Positions 49,804-59,400 of a stretch of DNA of 64,000 nt are shown here, piece after piece. The notes under the pieces are model-generated. The model ran no database searches. It worked only from the letters and a program-made list of their open reading frames with translations, and was not told where the DNA came from. The position numbers were made by a program, and so were the translations under genes. Source of the stretch: G963668185 sp965237445 (GTDB taxonomy: Bacteria; Chloroflexota; Dehalococcoidia; Lucifugimonadales; G963668185); NCBI GenBank assembly GCA_965237445.1, contig OZ250142.1, positions 248,001 to 312,000 on the forward strand. Reading direction: 5' to 3'. Every line of letters begins with the position of its first letter. Within the stretch, counting starts at the first letter, position 1.

Positions 49804-51641
49804 GCACTTCTAAAGAATCCGATACGAGCGCCTCTAACATGCGCCTTTGGAAGATGCTCCCGCGGCTGATCGCGTTCGTGTGGTCGCTCGGCCGGGCCGA
49901 GGTGCTGCTGATCGCGCTCTTCCTGCTGATTGGCGGACTGTTGCCAATTGCCGGAGTCGCCCTGCTGCGGCTGGTCGTCGATAGTGCTGTCGACGCCGTC
50001 GCCAACGACGCGCCCCTCTCTCCGGTCGCAGCCTGGCTGGGGCTGCTAGTCGGTACGGGACTAGTAGATAAGATGCTGCTCTTCTTGGACCAAGAACTGG
50101 GACAGCACCGGTACGAGCGGCTCAGGGTTCGGGCCCAAGAGACGCTCATCTCTAAGGCAGGCTTCCTGTCGCTGATGACCTTCGAACGCCCCGAGTTCTA
50201 CGATCGGCTTCGCAGGGCGCAGGACGGCGTGGACAACAACCTATCCGTCACCATAAGGTACGTCCTCTGGATTCCGACCCGGCTGATCACGAGCGTCGGC
50301 CTGCTCGCCTACCTGGGATCGGCGAACCTCATCCTCCCGATCGTTATGGTGGCCGGCCTTGTCCCTGTGTATCTCGTTTCGGCCCACTACTCGCGGAGAC
50401 TATACGACCTGCGCCGGCGGCACACTCCCGACGAGCGAAGGCTCGACTATCTGGGCGACCTGATGACCGGACGCGAGGCCGCCGCGGAGGTCCGGCTGTT
50501 CGGCCTCGGCAGCTACCTCCTGGACAAGCGGCAACGGCTCTTCGCTCAAATGCGGGACCAGCGACTCAAGCTGGCCCGTCACCGCGCGGTCAATACAGTG
50601 GCGCCCGCCCTGGGCGATCAGCTCACCTACGCCGTGGTTATCCTGGGGCTCGTGGTCTTGATCGCCGGGGGCGACCTCACCATCGGCTACTTCGTGGCAC
50701 TGCTCGGTGCGTCGGAGCGGTTCCGCTCTGCCGTTGGCCAACTCTTCTTCTATACCACCGGCCTCAATGAGCACCTCCACTACCTCCGGGACCTTTTCGG
50801 ATACATGGATATCGAAGACGAGCGGACCCCACCGGACACCGCCGCCCGGCCGGATCGGCCGATGCCCGCCATCGCGGGGCCGAGATCGCCTCTAATCGAA
50901 CTAGACAATGTCACCTTCTCATACCCGGGGTCTTCGACACAGACACTTGCGGGAGTAAGTCTGGTAGTCAGGCCCAAGGAGCGAATCGCCCTCTTCGGCG
51001 AGAACGGCGCCGGCAAGACAACCTTGGCGAAACTCGTGCTCGGGCTCTACTCACCATCTGGGGGACGGATACTGGTGGATGGTGTCGATCTCGAAGGCCT
51101 CGACCCGTCCGACTGGCGACGGAGGGGCGCTGCCGTCTTCCAGGATTACGTCAGATTCGAGGTCACTGCGAGGGAGAACATCGCCTTCGGGAATCTCGAA
51201 GCTCTGGACGACACGGTTGCAATCGAGGCCGCGGCCGCCATGAGCGGCGCCTCCGAAGTCGTCGCGGAGCTCCCGTCCTCCTACGACACGGTCCTGGGAA
51301 GGGCGTACGACGAACGGGGGCAGGACCTGTCGACCGGCCAGTGGCAGAGGCTGGCGATTGCTCGCGCCTACTTCCGTGACGCCTCCGTGCTCGTCTTGGA
51401 TGAGCCGACCGCCGCCCTGGACGCCAAGGCCGAGGTGGAGGTCTACCAGTCGTTCACAGACATGTCCCACGGCAAGTCGGTCATACTCATCTCACATCGC
51501 CTGGGCTGTGCCCGTCTGGCCGACCGGGTCGTCTTCCTCGACGCGGGTAGGATCGTCGAGGAAGGTACGCACGACGAGCTGTTGGCCCGCGGTGGCCGAT
51601 ACGCGGAGATGTATGAGCTACAGGCCGCATGGTATCGGTAA
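49800..51641 (+). CDS. ABC exporter half-transporter (permease + ATPase), second
   Basis: Partner of the preceding gene, same plan: six predicted membrane helices then an ATPase domain with Walker A GENGAGKTTLAKLVLG near residue 399, signature LSTGQWQRLAIARA (LSTGQ), Walker B VLVLDEPTAALD and H-loop ISHRLGCARLADRV. Both ATP sites look complete, unlike some heterodimers with one dead site. GTG at 49800 was preferred over GTG at 49791 because GGAG lies eight bases before it and it overlaps the previous stop. 613 residues. It ends about 70 bases before the right TIR element. Confidence 0.92.
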   Translation: MSTSKESDTSASNMRLWKMLPRLIAFVWSLGRAEVLLIALFLLIGGLLPIAGVALLRLVVDSAVDAVANDAPLSPVAAWLGLLVGTGLVDKMLLFLDQELGQHRYERLRVRAQETLISKAGFLSLMTFERPEFYDRLRRAQDGVDNNLSVTIRYVLWIPTRLITSVGLLAYLGSANLILPIVMVAGLVPVYLVSAHYSRRLYDLRRRHTPDERRLDYLGDLMTGREAAAEVRLFGLGSYLLDKRQRLFAQMRDQRLKLARHRAVNTVAPALGDQLTYAVVILGLVVLIAGGDLTIGYFVALLGASERFRSAVGQLFFYTTGLNEHLHYLRDLFGYMDIEDERTPPDTAARPDRPMPAIAGPRSPLIELDNVTFSYPGSSTQTLAGVSLVVRPKERIALFGENGAGKTTLAKLVLGLYSPSGGRILVDGVDLEGLDPSDWRRRGAAVFQDYVRFEVTARENIAFGNLEALDDTVAIEAAAAMSGASEVVAELPSSYDTVLGRAYDERGQDLSTGQWQRLAIARAYFRDASVLVLDEPTAALDAKAEVEVYQSFTDMSHGKSVILISHRLGCARLADRVVFLDAGRIVEEGTHDELLARGGRYAEMYELQAAWYR

Positions 51642-51712
51642 CGCAACCGCGGCGTCCGCACCAAACGACTAACCGTAGAGTTCACGATAGAGTTCAAGCC
51701 CCTTCTCAAATG

Positions 51713-52148
51713 GGTTCCGTTTGCTTATGGAGTATGTGGATTACGATAAGAAGCAACGGCAGCGTTGCCAAGGAGGAATAGTGACCACTAACAACTCGGG
51801 CAAGCTAAATGTGGGCGGGCTCGCAGCTATTAGAAACATCACCAGCATCCCGCCCAGCAAACGAACCCCTCGGCAATACGCCTACCTAGCCGCCTGCCTG
51901 ACCGCGCTTGGCCATCAACCCAGTCGCTGGTACTCGTATCAAGACTGGCGAACGGGCGGTCCTGTCAAGTTTTTGGCAGAGAGGGGAATAGAGTTCACCC
52001 CCGTCCGAGACATCCGTCCTGTGGAGCGGTCTTGGTATGACGGATGCGGGCGCAACGAAACACACTGGCGGGAGACGCAACCATGACCACATATGTCTCC
52101 GCCCTACGCAAGAGTGAATGGCATAATACCCCACTAGCAAACGGAACC
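51713..52148 (+). mobile_element. TIR element, right copy (intact small gene)
   Basis: 436 bp, same orientation as the left copy. Perfect 13-bp terminal inverted repeats. Internal features: hairpin GCAACG/CGTTGC (51753-51768), then AGGAGG and a GTG-started gene, and an ATGA-overlapping second start whose frame runs out through the right inverted repeat into flanking DNA. No DDE, HUH, serine or tyrosine recombinase motif is seen. Confidence 0.82.
51781..52086 (+). CDS. Small protein of the TIR element, unknown function
   Basis: I do not recognise it. 101 residues: a polar N terminus (VTTNNSGKLNVGGLAAIRN), a helix-like middle (KRTPRQYAYLAACLTALGHQPSRWYSYQDW) and a Trp/Arg-rich tail (SWYDGCGRNETHWRETQP). 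GTG start with AGGAGG four bases upstream, preceded by a small hairpin that could affect initiation. The left copy of the gene is broken, so this may be the only working one. Its last codons overlap a new ATG (ATGA). It could bind the element's ends or be an orphan remnant; nothing here decides. Confidence 0.6.
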   Translation: MTTNNSGKLNVGGLAAIRNITSIPPSKRTPRQYAYLAACLTALGHQPSRWYSYQDWRTGGPVKFLAERGIEFTPVRDIRPVERSWYDGCGRNETHWRETQP

Positions 52149-52154
52149 GGCCTG

Positions 52155-52514
52155 CTAGATCCTCTTGCGGAGGGGGCCGTCCGGCCTGACGCGGTCGAGC
52201 AGGGCGATAGTTTTAGGCTCGAGGCGGCGCCCTTTGGTCCGGCTGAGCGCGAGCATGTCCAAGACGTAGTCTGAGATCGAGGGGTCCACTTTCATGCTGT
52301 CCGGCAGGTATCTCATGCAGCGCCTTTGAAGCACCTGGGCCGGACGGCGGCTCTTCTGAACGCATGCGTAGGCGTATTGGCACATGTATGCGTAGCAAAC
52401 GGTCGTTTCGCGGTGCAGCAGTGAGACGGTGCTGTCGTAGGGCGGCAGCCGAGTCTGCAGTGCTTTATCGAGTGCATCTTCCACACGTGTCCCTGTCGAG
52501 CGTCGACGGCGCAT
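52155..52514 (-). CDS. Hypothetical protein next to the transposon
   Basis: I do not recognise it. 119 residues, basic, rich in Arg, Leu, Cys and Tyr (TTVCYAYMCQYAYACVQKSRRPAQVLQRRCMRYLP). The ATG at 52514 has GGAG six bases upstream, supporting translation. Its stop codon (TAG) overlaps the 8-bp target duplication, so the transposon inserted directly downstream. The five cysteines in a row of short spacings (C-Y-A-Y-M-C, then further apart) might bind metal, but this is speculation. Confidence 0.5.
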   Translation of the reverse strand: MRRRRSTGTRVEDALDKALQTRLPPYDSTVSLLHRETTVCYAYMCQYAYACVQKSRRPAQVLQRRCMRYLPDSMKVDPSISDYVLDMLALSRTKGRRLEPKTIALLDRVRPDGPLRKRI

Positions 52515-52695
52515 AGACTTCTCCGAGAGCCAGGGCCGACACAAACGCTTGCATAGCTGAGCATTCGATCAGTTGAGCCGACCATCCGTTTCGGCTTAGT
52601 CTAATACCAATGCCAGAGTTATGCAATGGGGGGACTGGTGAGCGTCCGGGGCACTTGACAGGCTAAGAGTGAACGGGATGTTGGCGAGCGGAAAC

Positions 52696-52716
52696 GGTCG
52701 GGTTTCAAACCCGACC
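52696..52716. repeat. Palindromic hairpin repeat, same core as 9387
   Basis: Contains GTCGGGTTTCAAACCCGAC, identical to the copy near 9.4 kb, here next to CCTCC. Non-coding position. Confidence 0.75.
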
Positions 52717-52838
52717 CTCCAAGGGTGTGCGGTATGAGGACTGTGTCCAGTCAAGGCCCTTCGACAGGCTCAGGGGGTGAGCGGAGGCTGGACGGGGTCA
52801 TCTCGGCTGGGCCAAGGTGGTGCGGGGGATGCAGAGAA

Positions 52839-52857
52839 GGCGGGTTTGAAACCCGCC
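52839..52857. repeat. Palindromic hairpin repeat, GGCGGG variant
   Basis: GGCGGGTTTGAAACCCGCC, followed by ACTACGGG, which is the complement of the CCCGTAGT-type flank of the other copies; hence the same oriented unit on the opposite strand, with a matching change in both arms (TC to GC). Confidence 0.75.
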
Positions 52858-53035
52858 ACTACGGGTGCAGGCGATTGGCGTTTAGGGAGATGGGATTCTA
52901 CTGATTGTGTAGGGACATTAATCTGACGATGCTGCTAATGGAATCCGGGTCAGGCCCGGAATGACGATTACGCAAGAGTCTGCTGCCCAAGGAAAGCTAC
53001 GGCCTCGCCGGCGTGTAGCTCTTAGCGGTGGTCGA

Positions 53036-56000
53036 TTACATTTCGCCGAGGCGCAGGATGCGCTGGAGGGAAATTCTTCTAACGAACATGATTACGCCGA
53101 TGATGACCACGGCGAAGAAGAGGCCCATGGCCGCATAAGTGGACAGCAGCGTGGTCCAGTTCAAGTCGACCTGGAATGGCGGCAGCACCTGAGCGCCCTG
53201 TTCGTCGTGGCCCAAGAACGGCATTACAGTTGCGCCAAGCCTTGCGCCCATCCATGATCCCAGAGCCAAACCAACCACGATAACCAGAGCCTGCTCCAGC
53301 CATACGAGGCTGAGAAGCTGACGGCCGGAGAGGCCGACGGTCCTGAGCAAGGCGAACTGCAGTGCCCTGTTGCGGAAGGAGACGTATGCATGGACAAGGA
53401 AGCCCATGCAACTGAGGAGTAGGACCGCGGCAAAGGCAATGAACAGGAGAGCCCTCCAACCCGCCTCCACGAGGGGGTCGGCCTGCGATTCGCTCTGGCT
53501 TATCTCAAGATCGTGTAGACGGTTCACCTCAAACGGCGCATCCATCAGGTCCTCGCGCAAAGACTGCCGATCCGTGGCATCGGGCGACAGCGTAAGCCAA
53601 GCTTCGTTCGGATAGATCTCGCCGAATCCGCCGTCCAGATTGGCCTGCCTGGACACTGCTTCAAGGTCGGCAATGAGCCAACGTTCGGTGATGGTGTCCA
53701 GCGTCGGGAAAAAGTTGACCTCGCCGACGATCTCGGCCCGAATACGCCTGCCGCGAACGGAAACGGTCATGACGGAGCCGACGTTGTGATTGGTCTGATT
53801 CAGGAACGTCTTACTTGCCAGCACGGGCAATGGCTCTATAGGCGCACCGGCGTAGAAGCCCCTGGTGCCAAACGAAGCTCCTTCGCTCCAGGAAAAGACG
53901 AGCGAGTCCCCGCTATCTTCGCTCGACGCCTGAGAGTAGCGAACGTCGTCCGCGACAGCGTCGGGCGTCGCGTGGAACGGGTGCCACCCGGTAGAGCCGC
54001 TGAACTCGTCCAAGATCGTAGGGCCGTCCGCCCCCGCCACCTGGACATAATCCACAAGCAAGGACCCGGTTGGAAGCGGCCGGCTGAGGCGAATCTGGTC
54101 AATGTAAATCGAAACAAGAGTGAAGGGCTGCTGCGCCCTCAGGTTCAACGAAAGTCCGAACCGGTTCTGTCCGTGCAAGTTAGATGTCATCAATTGCCAA
54201 CCCCCAGACTCAAGAAGTCCGAGCAGAACTGGAAAGTGGCGGCCATTGGCGTCTCGAATTCTTGCGAAAAGCTGAGCATCGAGATATGGCCTGTCAGGCC
54301 TGACCATTACGGACAACGATTGCAGACCATCGGGAAGTTGAAGCCCGGCGGGAGACCCTTCGTGCGGGAGAAGTTCGAGGAGGCCCGGCACAGGCTGGTC
54401 CGCGAAGTCATCACGGAACCATGCCACGTCTCCTATGCTTCGCGAATCCACTGCAAACATCCTGTAATTCGCTCCGAAGAGTGAAGTGAGATCGTACCCA
54501 CTTCCCCGAAAAGCCGGCACCACGCCTTCGATGGAATCGATCTCCTGATAACTCTCAACGAACGGCTTCGTAGCCTCCCTGCGCGCGACCGTTACTCCCT
54601 GCAGGCGAATATCGCTGCCGGTGGAGTAGAGGACTCGCTCATCAAAGTTCCTCTGTAACGTTCCTCCAAAACTGGCGGCGAGAATGCCGAGGCCCGCGGT
54701 GAGAATCAGCAGAAGAGAAAGCCTGGCGTAGTGCGTGGGATTGCGGGCCATCTGCCACATGCCCAACATGAGTCCGGCCGGCAACCAGTTAGCAAGCAGC
54801 CGGCTGAGAACGGACATTACAAGCGGGAACAATCTCAACAACACCATGGCGGCTGCGAGCAGCATGATGGCAGGCACGGCAAGGAGGAGCTGATTAACTG
54901 CAATCTCGCCGAACACCTCGACCGCGAAAACCGAACCCTGTTCCGACAACTGACGAAACAGGAGGATGGCAACGATCAGCAGGAAGACGTCAACGTAGTA
55001 GCGCTGAAATACAGGCGCCTCGGCCGGCCGGGCGGACTCTTGCTTATGCCTGGTCACGCTAATTTGCGTGGCTCGATACGCGGGAATCATGAGGGCCGCG
55101 AAGCTGAGCAGGCCGCCGACACCGCTCATTAGATATGCATTCCTTGAAATGGAGACGGGTAGTATGGCGCCGCCGCTGAGGTCCGAGAAGGCCGGCGTCA
55201 ATCCGAGCAACCCGATCACCGAAGCAGCGAGGAGCGGGCCGACGAGGGTGGCCAGCAAAGCCAGCGTGGCGCCTTCCAGAACGAATACTGCCAGGATCTG
55301 GCTCCTGTCGGCTCCCCTACTTCGCAGCAGCGCGACTTCTCCACGCTGCTCCTCAACGAGCATGGCAGACAGAGTCACAACGTAGTAGAGAATTACCACG
55401 GCTATCAACACCAAGACCACGAACATGGGCACCTTGGAAAACAGGAGGCGTCTGCCGTGGTCCTCCAGAGCGTTATCCAACTCCGTGACCTGCCGGAAGC
55501 TGTTCAGTTTCTGAATGAGCCTGCTCTGGAGAGTCTTGACATCTATGAGGGTGTCTTCGGAGTTGTTGGCATCGATGGTGCCGGACTCGACCTCCAACAG
55601 CCAACCGTACGTGCTGTCCATATCCTTGAACGAGGCGCCAATGACTTCCATGAAGTCGGGCCCAGTGATGTAGAACGGCATAGTCCGGAAGGAGGGTCCG
55701 GTGGCCGACCTGAGCACTGTCCTGTCCAGGTGCCAGACTTCGTCGCCTTCATCCAAGGGCGAGAACAGCCCGGTAACCACGACCGTTGCGTGCGGAGTCT
55801 CGGACTCCCAGTAAGGGACCGCGGATAGCCGGCTACCTACGCCAACACCAAACGCTTCTGCGGCATCTACGGGCACAATGGCCTCAAGGACCGGCGGGAC
55901 GCCCCGAGAGGGTGCTTCACTCCCGGACGGCATCCTACCGCCGGGCAGCATAGCTATCTTGTCTTCCAACCCCTGTATGACTCCAAAGTAGGAGCGCGAG

Positions 56001-56386
56001 TTGTCAGTGCCTGCCAGGGACTCCTGTCCGGACTCCGTGACATAAAAGGTGGACGACTTGAACGCAACGGTCCGCCCGTCAACATAAGGCGAAACGAGCG
56101 CGTCCACATTGCGATCGACGATGCGCTGGACCCTGGTGAACTCTTCGTAGTTGGTGGGACCGCGGTCCGCCTTAAGTACGATGTTCGTTTCGTCAACGGA
56201 CAGCCTGCGCAGGGATGTCTCGAGCGCCAGGTTTCTGAGGGCGTCGAAGTAGATGACTGTGCCGCCCATGATGGTGGAGGCCATCAGGACTCCGATGATC
56301 ACTGAAGACAGAAGTCTCCAGTGTGCGAGCGCACGCTTGAGCACAAGCTGCCATGCCGATAGCAGCCGGCTCAGGTCAAGAGGCAC
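53036..56386 (-). CDS. Large FtsX-type permease (MacB-like), second of pair
   Basis: Membrane component of an ABC system of the MacB/LolC/FtsX class, 1116 residues. Seen: an N-terminal helix (WRLLSSVIIGVLMASTIMGG), a long extracellular domain, helices at about residues 310-470 (FVVLVLIAVVILYYVVTLSAMLVEEQRGEVALLRSRGADRSQI, typical FtsX), a central helical set, a second extracellular domain, and C-terminal helices with RNRALQFALLRTVGLSGRQLLSLVWLEQALVIVVG. It thus has two FtsX domains. No ATPase gene is near. GTG start; 36 bases after the paralog. It may move lipoproteins, lipids or peptides, or transmit mechanical signals. Confidence 0.87.
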   Translation of the reverse strand: MPLDLSRLLSAWQLVLKRALAHWRLLSSVIIGVLMASTIMGGTVIYFDALRNLALETSLRRLSVDETNIVLKADRGPTNYEEFTRVQRIVDRNVDALVSPYVDGRTVAFKSSTFYVTESGQESLAGTDNSRSYFGVIQGLEDKIAMLPGGRMPSGSEAPSRGVPPVLEAIVPVDAAEAFGVGVGSRLSAVPYWESETPHATVVVTGLFSPLDEGDEVWHLDRTVLRSATGPSFRTMPFYITGPDFMEVIGASFKDMDSTYGWLLEVESGTIDANNSEDTLIDVKTLQSRLIQKLNSFRQVTELDNALEDHGRRLLFSKVPMFVVLVLIAVVILYYVVTLSAMLVEEQRGEVALLRSRGADRSQILAVFVLEGATLALLATLVGPLLAASVIGLLGLTPAFSDLSGGAILPVSISRNAYLMSGVGGLLSFAALMIPAYRATQISVTRHKQESARPAEAPVFQRYYVDVFLLIVAILLFRQLSEQGSVFAVEVFGEIAVNQLLLAVPAIMLLAAAMVLLRLFPLVMSVLSRLLANWLPAGLMLGMWQMARNPTHYARLSLLLILTAGLGILAASFGGTLQRNFDERVLYSTGSDIRLQGVTVARREATKPFVESYQEIDSIEGVVPAFRGSGYDLTSLFGANYRMFAVDSRSIGDVAWFRDDFADQPVPGLLELLPHEGSPAGLQLPDGLQSLSVMVRPDRPYLDAQLFARIRDANGRHFPVLLGLLESGGWQLMTSNLHGQNRFGLSLNLRAQQPFTLVSIYIDQIRLSRPLPTGSLLVDYVQVAGADGPTILDEFSGSTGWHPFHATPDAVADDVRYSQASSEDSGDSLVFSWSEGASFGTRGFYAGAPIEPLPVLASKTFLNQTNHNVGSVMTVSVRGRRIRAEIVGEVNFFPTLDTITERWLIADLEAVSRQANLDGGFGEIYPNEAWLTLSPDATDRQSLREDLMDAPFEVNRLHDLEISQSESQADPLVEAGWRALLFIAFAAVLLLSCMGFLVHAYVSFRNRALQFALLRTVGLSGRQLLSLVWLEQALVIVVGLALGSWMGARLGATVMPFLGHDEQGAQVLPPFQVDLNWTTLLSTYAAMGLFFAVVIIGVIMFVRRISLQRILRLGEM

Positions 56387-56422
56387 GGGGCAGTCCTGGG
56401 CTTGCCGAAGATAGTCTGAGCA

Positions 56423-59400
56423 TTATGCGGCCTCCAATCGTGAAATCGAGTAGAGGTCGATCCGGGTGATGCCGCGGTTGACTACGTACAGAGCGCCGAC
56501 AAAGACGGCGCAGAGAGCCACGTACAAGGGTCCCATGATGCTCCAGTCCGTGGTCAGTATGAAGGGAGGCACTACGGGGAAGCCGGAGCTTGTGACCGCC
56601 AGAGCAGAAACCATGATCCTACTCATTTCATAGCCGGCCCACGTACCAAGTCCGAGGCCGATCATCGCGACCAGCAAATGCTCAACGCTAATCAGACCGG
56701 AGATCTGGCGACGAGTCAGTCCCATGGCCTGCATGAACCCCATCTGATTACGGTTGCCGTGAGCAAACGAAAGCAGGTACGCGACATATCCAAGGCCGGC
56801 CGTGAAGATGATTATGCCCACTGATAGCGTGACCATGGCCTTCCAGCCTGCTGATACGAGCGGGTCGAGTCCGGACACGCCCGCCTGCCACTCCCTGTCG
56901 CTGACCTGGGTATTAGTCTGGACCAAGGAGTAGAGCACGCTTCTCACGGCGTAGTCCGCTCCTGGCGCTTCCTTGATGAACAGCTCGTTCGGGGTGGCCG
57001 CGCCTGTTGGCGTGAGCATATTCAGCCGCTCCAGCAGCAACTCCAAGTCTATCAATACATAGCCAACACCCAGTTGCGGGTTCATAGTCGGGAAGTAATT
57101 CACCTTGTCCATCACGATCACCGGGATGTAACGTTGCCCGACTTCAATTGTGAACGCGTCTCCAACCGTTATCCCGGTTGCGTTAATGAATGAGGAACTG
57201 ACAACAATGGGCACGCGCCCCCTGGCGGTGGCCCTGTAAATGCCCCTAATGCCTAAGTTCATCTCCTTACCGAATGTGAAGGAGCCGGCGGATGCACCGG
57301 AAATCGATTCGCGCCTGGTTATTCTGAGCCGATCGGAGGAGACGTCGGAAGTGGTAACGGGAACCCAGCCGATTGGTCCCTCGAAGTCTTCAAGCAAATG
57401 CACAGTCCCGTCCGGGCCAACTGCCTGGACACTATCAATCAAAAACGTGCCCGAAGTGCCCACGGCGCCGAATCCGGGCTCAAAGAGATTAATCGAAACC
57501 AATGAAACGGGATGCTCCAACTTTCGATTCAAGTCGGCAGACAGAAGGGACCAGCCTGGCTCACCCAGACCGCCAGCGGTAAAGGTTGCAATGTTGCCAA
57601 GCCTGTCCTGCACCACGAACCACAAGAAGAGTCCGCGATACTCATCCTCCGGGTTTACCCATGCCTGAATGTGCGTGACGCCCTCCGGGAGTGGGATCGG
57701 CGCCAAGGTCCCACCGTTGCGGAGTTCACGCATCACTCCCTCGAGGGACTTGTCAGAGAAGTCTTCCCTGTACCAGCTAATGTATGGGAACTCCTGAGAC
57801 TCCAACGCAAGGAACTCAAACTGGCTGGCACCTGTCCCAGCACCGACGCTGCCCCTGCCACGCATGGCGACAGATACGGACGTAACGCCGGGAATGGTCA
57901 TGTAAAGCTCTTTGAGCGATTCTGTACTCCGCTGTCGAAGGATCCTCAGTCCGGCAACCCGGAGATCTGCACCGACGTTGTAGAGAGCCTGCTCCTCCCT
58001 ACTCCTGTCGAGCGTTCCTCCAACGGTGGTCGCGAGTATGCCGAGTCCAGTCACAATCACTACCAGGAGAACGAGCCAGCTGTACTGGGGAGGATTGCGC
58101 GCCATGTTCAGCAGCGCCAAAGACACCCACACGGGGGCAACACTTGAAAGCAGTCTCAGAGCGAGAAAAGCTGCCTGCATCGGCACTGCCGCCACCAGCA
58201 CGATCGTGGGAATGCGCATGAACTCGCCCTCACGAGGCGGCTCGAACCACAGGAACCAAATGATGAGCAGTGCCTGGACAACGAGGCCAGCGGTTACGAT
58301 CGCCGGCCTCCGCGAGCGGTTCGAAAGCCAGTAGGCCGCCGCAAAACCTCCCAGTACGAGCACGGGCTCGATCCAGCCGATTGGGTTCCCTGCCCTTACC
58401 TCGCGGAAGACCAGTCCGGCAACAGCCGCGGCAAGGCCACCACCTGCGATCACATGAATCAGCGCGGGCGAATCTCCGCTGAGATAGCGGACGAACAGAG
58501 GGAAAAGGCGCATGAACAACAGTGCGACTACGGTCAGGAAAAGTACGGGGGCTATGAGCATGGCCTCGTTGATCTGAACCCCGGTGAACAGGCCGCCGGA
58601 AATCAACTGGCCACGCGAGCGCAACTCCCAGAAGATGAGCCCGCCAAGTATCAGCAAGGCGGCGTCCAAGTAGTACCTCTGGAAGAACGGAATTGTGGGG
58701 GGCCTCGAGGCGCGCAACCTGTGAATGATGAGGCCCGCCCTAGCACCCAGTGCGGCCGGTGTCACGAAGAGGACTAAGCAGAAGACACCCACTCCTGCGG
58801 CGGTCAGGAAAGGAAGAACCTCGAACTGAACGGGCAGGAACTCTCCGTTCGTGAACTGGTGGAAGTATGGCAGTTTTCCCGCTACGGCAATGAGGCCCAT
58901 GGCGACGAGCGGAGAGACCAGAACGGCCAGCACGACGAGAGCGACACCTTCGTAGGCCAACAGCCGAAGGAGCTGCACGGTGCTGGTGCCCCGGCTCCTC
59001 AGCAGGGCGACGTCCGCAGTCCTGCTCGTGACAAGGTAGGAGACCATCATCGCGAGGTAGTAAAGGACGGTGGCCACCATGATGGTGAGCAGAAGCAGCA
59101 GTGGGACCGAAGAGAAGAATGTGCGCCGCTCGAGATCGTCCAACAGGGCCCTGATGCCGGTGATCGGCGTGGCCCCTCCCATCGTTTCGGCCAGCCTGAC
59201 GTTAAGATCGTCCAACCGCTCTTCAATCTCTTCCGCCGAGAGCTGCTGGAGCGCCTCTCTGTCCATCGTCATGTACCAGTGAGCGCTGACCAGAGAGCCA
59301 GGGAAGGCCTGACCAATGGCCGACACCATAGCTTCCTCGGTCACGAAAGCCGCCACCGGGGGCTCCTCCGCGTCCACTTCAAGTCCACGCTCAAGGGGCT

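Larger units (their letters stand above)
47365..52148 (+). mobile_element. Composite transposon-like unit carrying an ABC exporter pair
   Basis: Two direct copies of a ~440 bp element bounded by GGTTCCGTTTGC...GCAAACGGAACC flank a two-gene ABC exporter. The outer ends are each bordered by the same octamer, GGCCTGCT (47357-47364 and 52149-52156), while the inner borders are not repeats, as expected if the entire unit moved once with an 8-bp target duplication. No transposase is seen, so movement would need one acting in trans. The insertion lies immediately after the stop codon of the neighbouring minus-strand gene, causing no disruption there. Confidence 0.8.
52515..53035. other. Non-coding region with hairpin repeats
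   Basis: No gene supported. It holds two hairpin repeats (52696 and 52839), a CCCTTCGACAGGCTCAGG word of a type often repeated between genes, and the 3' flank of the large permease gene. Confidence 0.6.

Noticed and set aside
52083..52274. Frame starting at the ATGA overlap of the right TIR element as a real gene
   Set aside because: After 22 codons it crosses the inverted repeat and continues antisense over the neighbouring gene; the left copy has a different tail.
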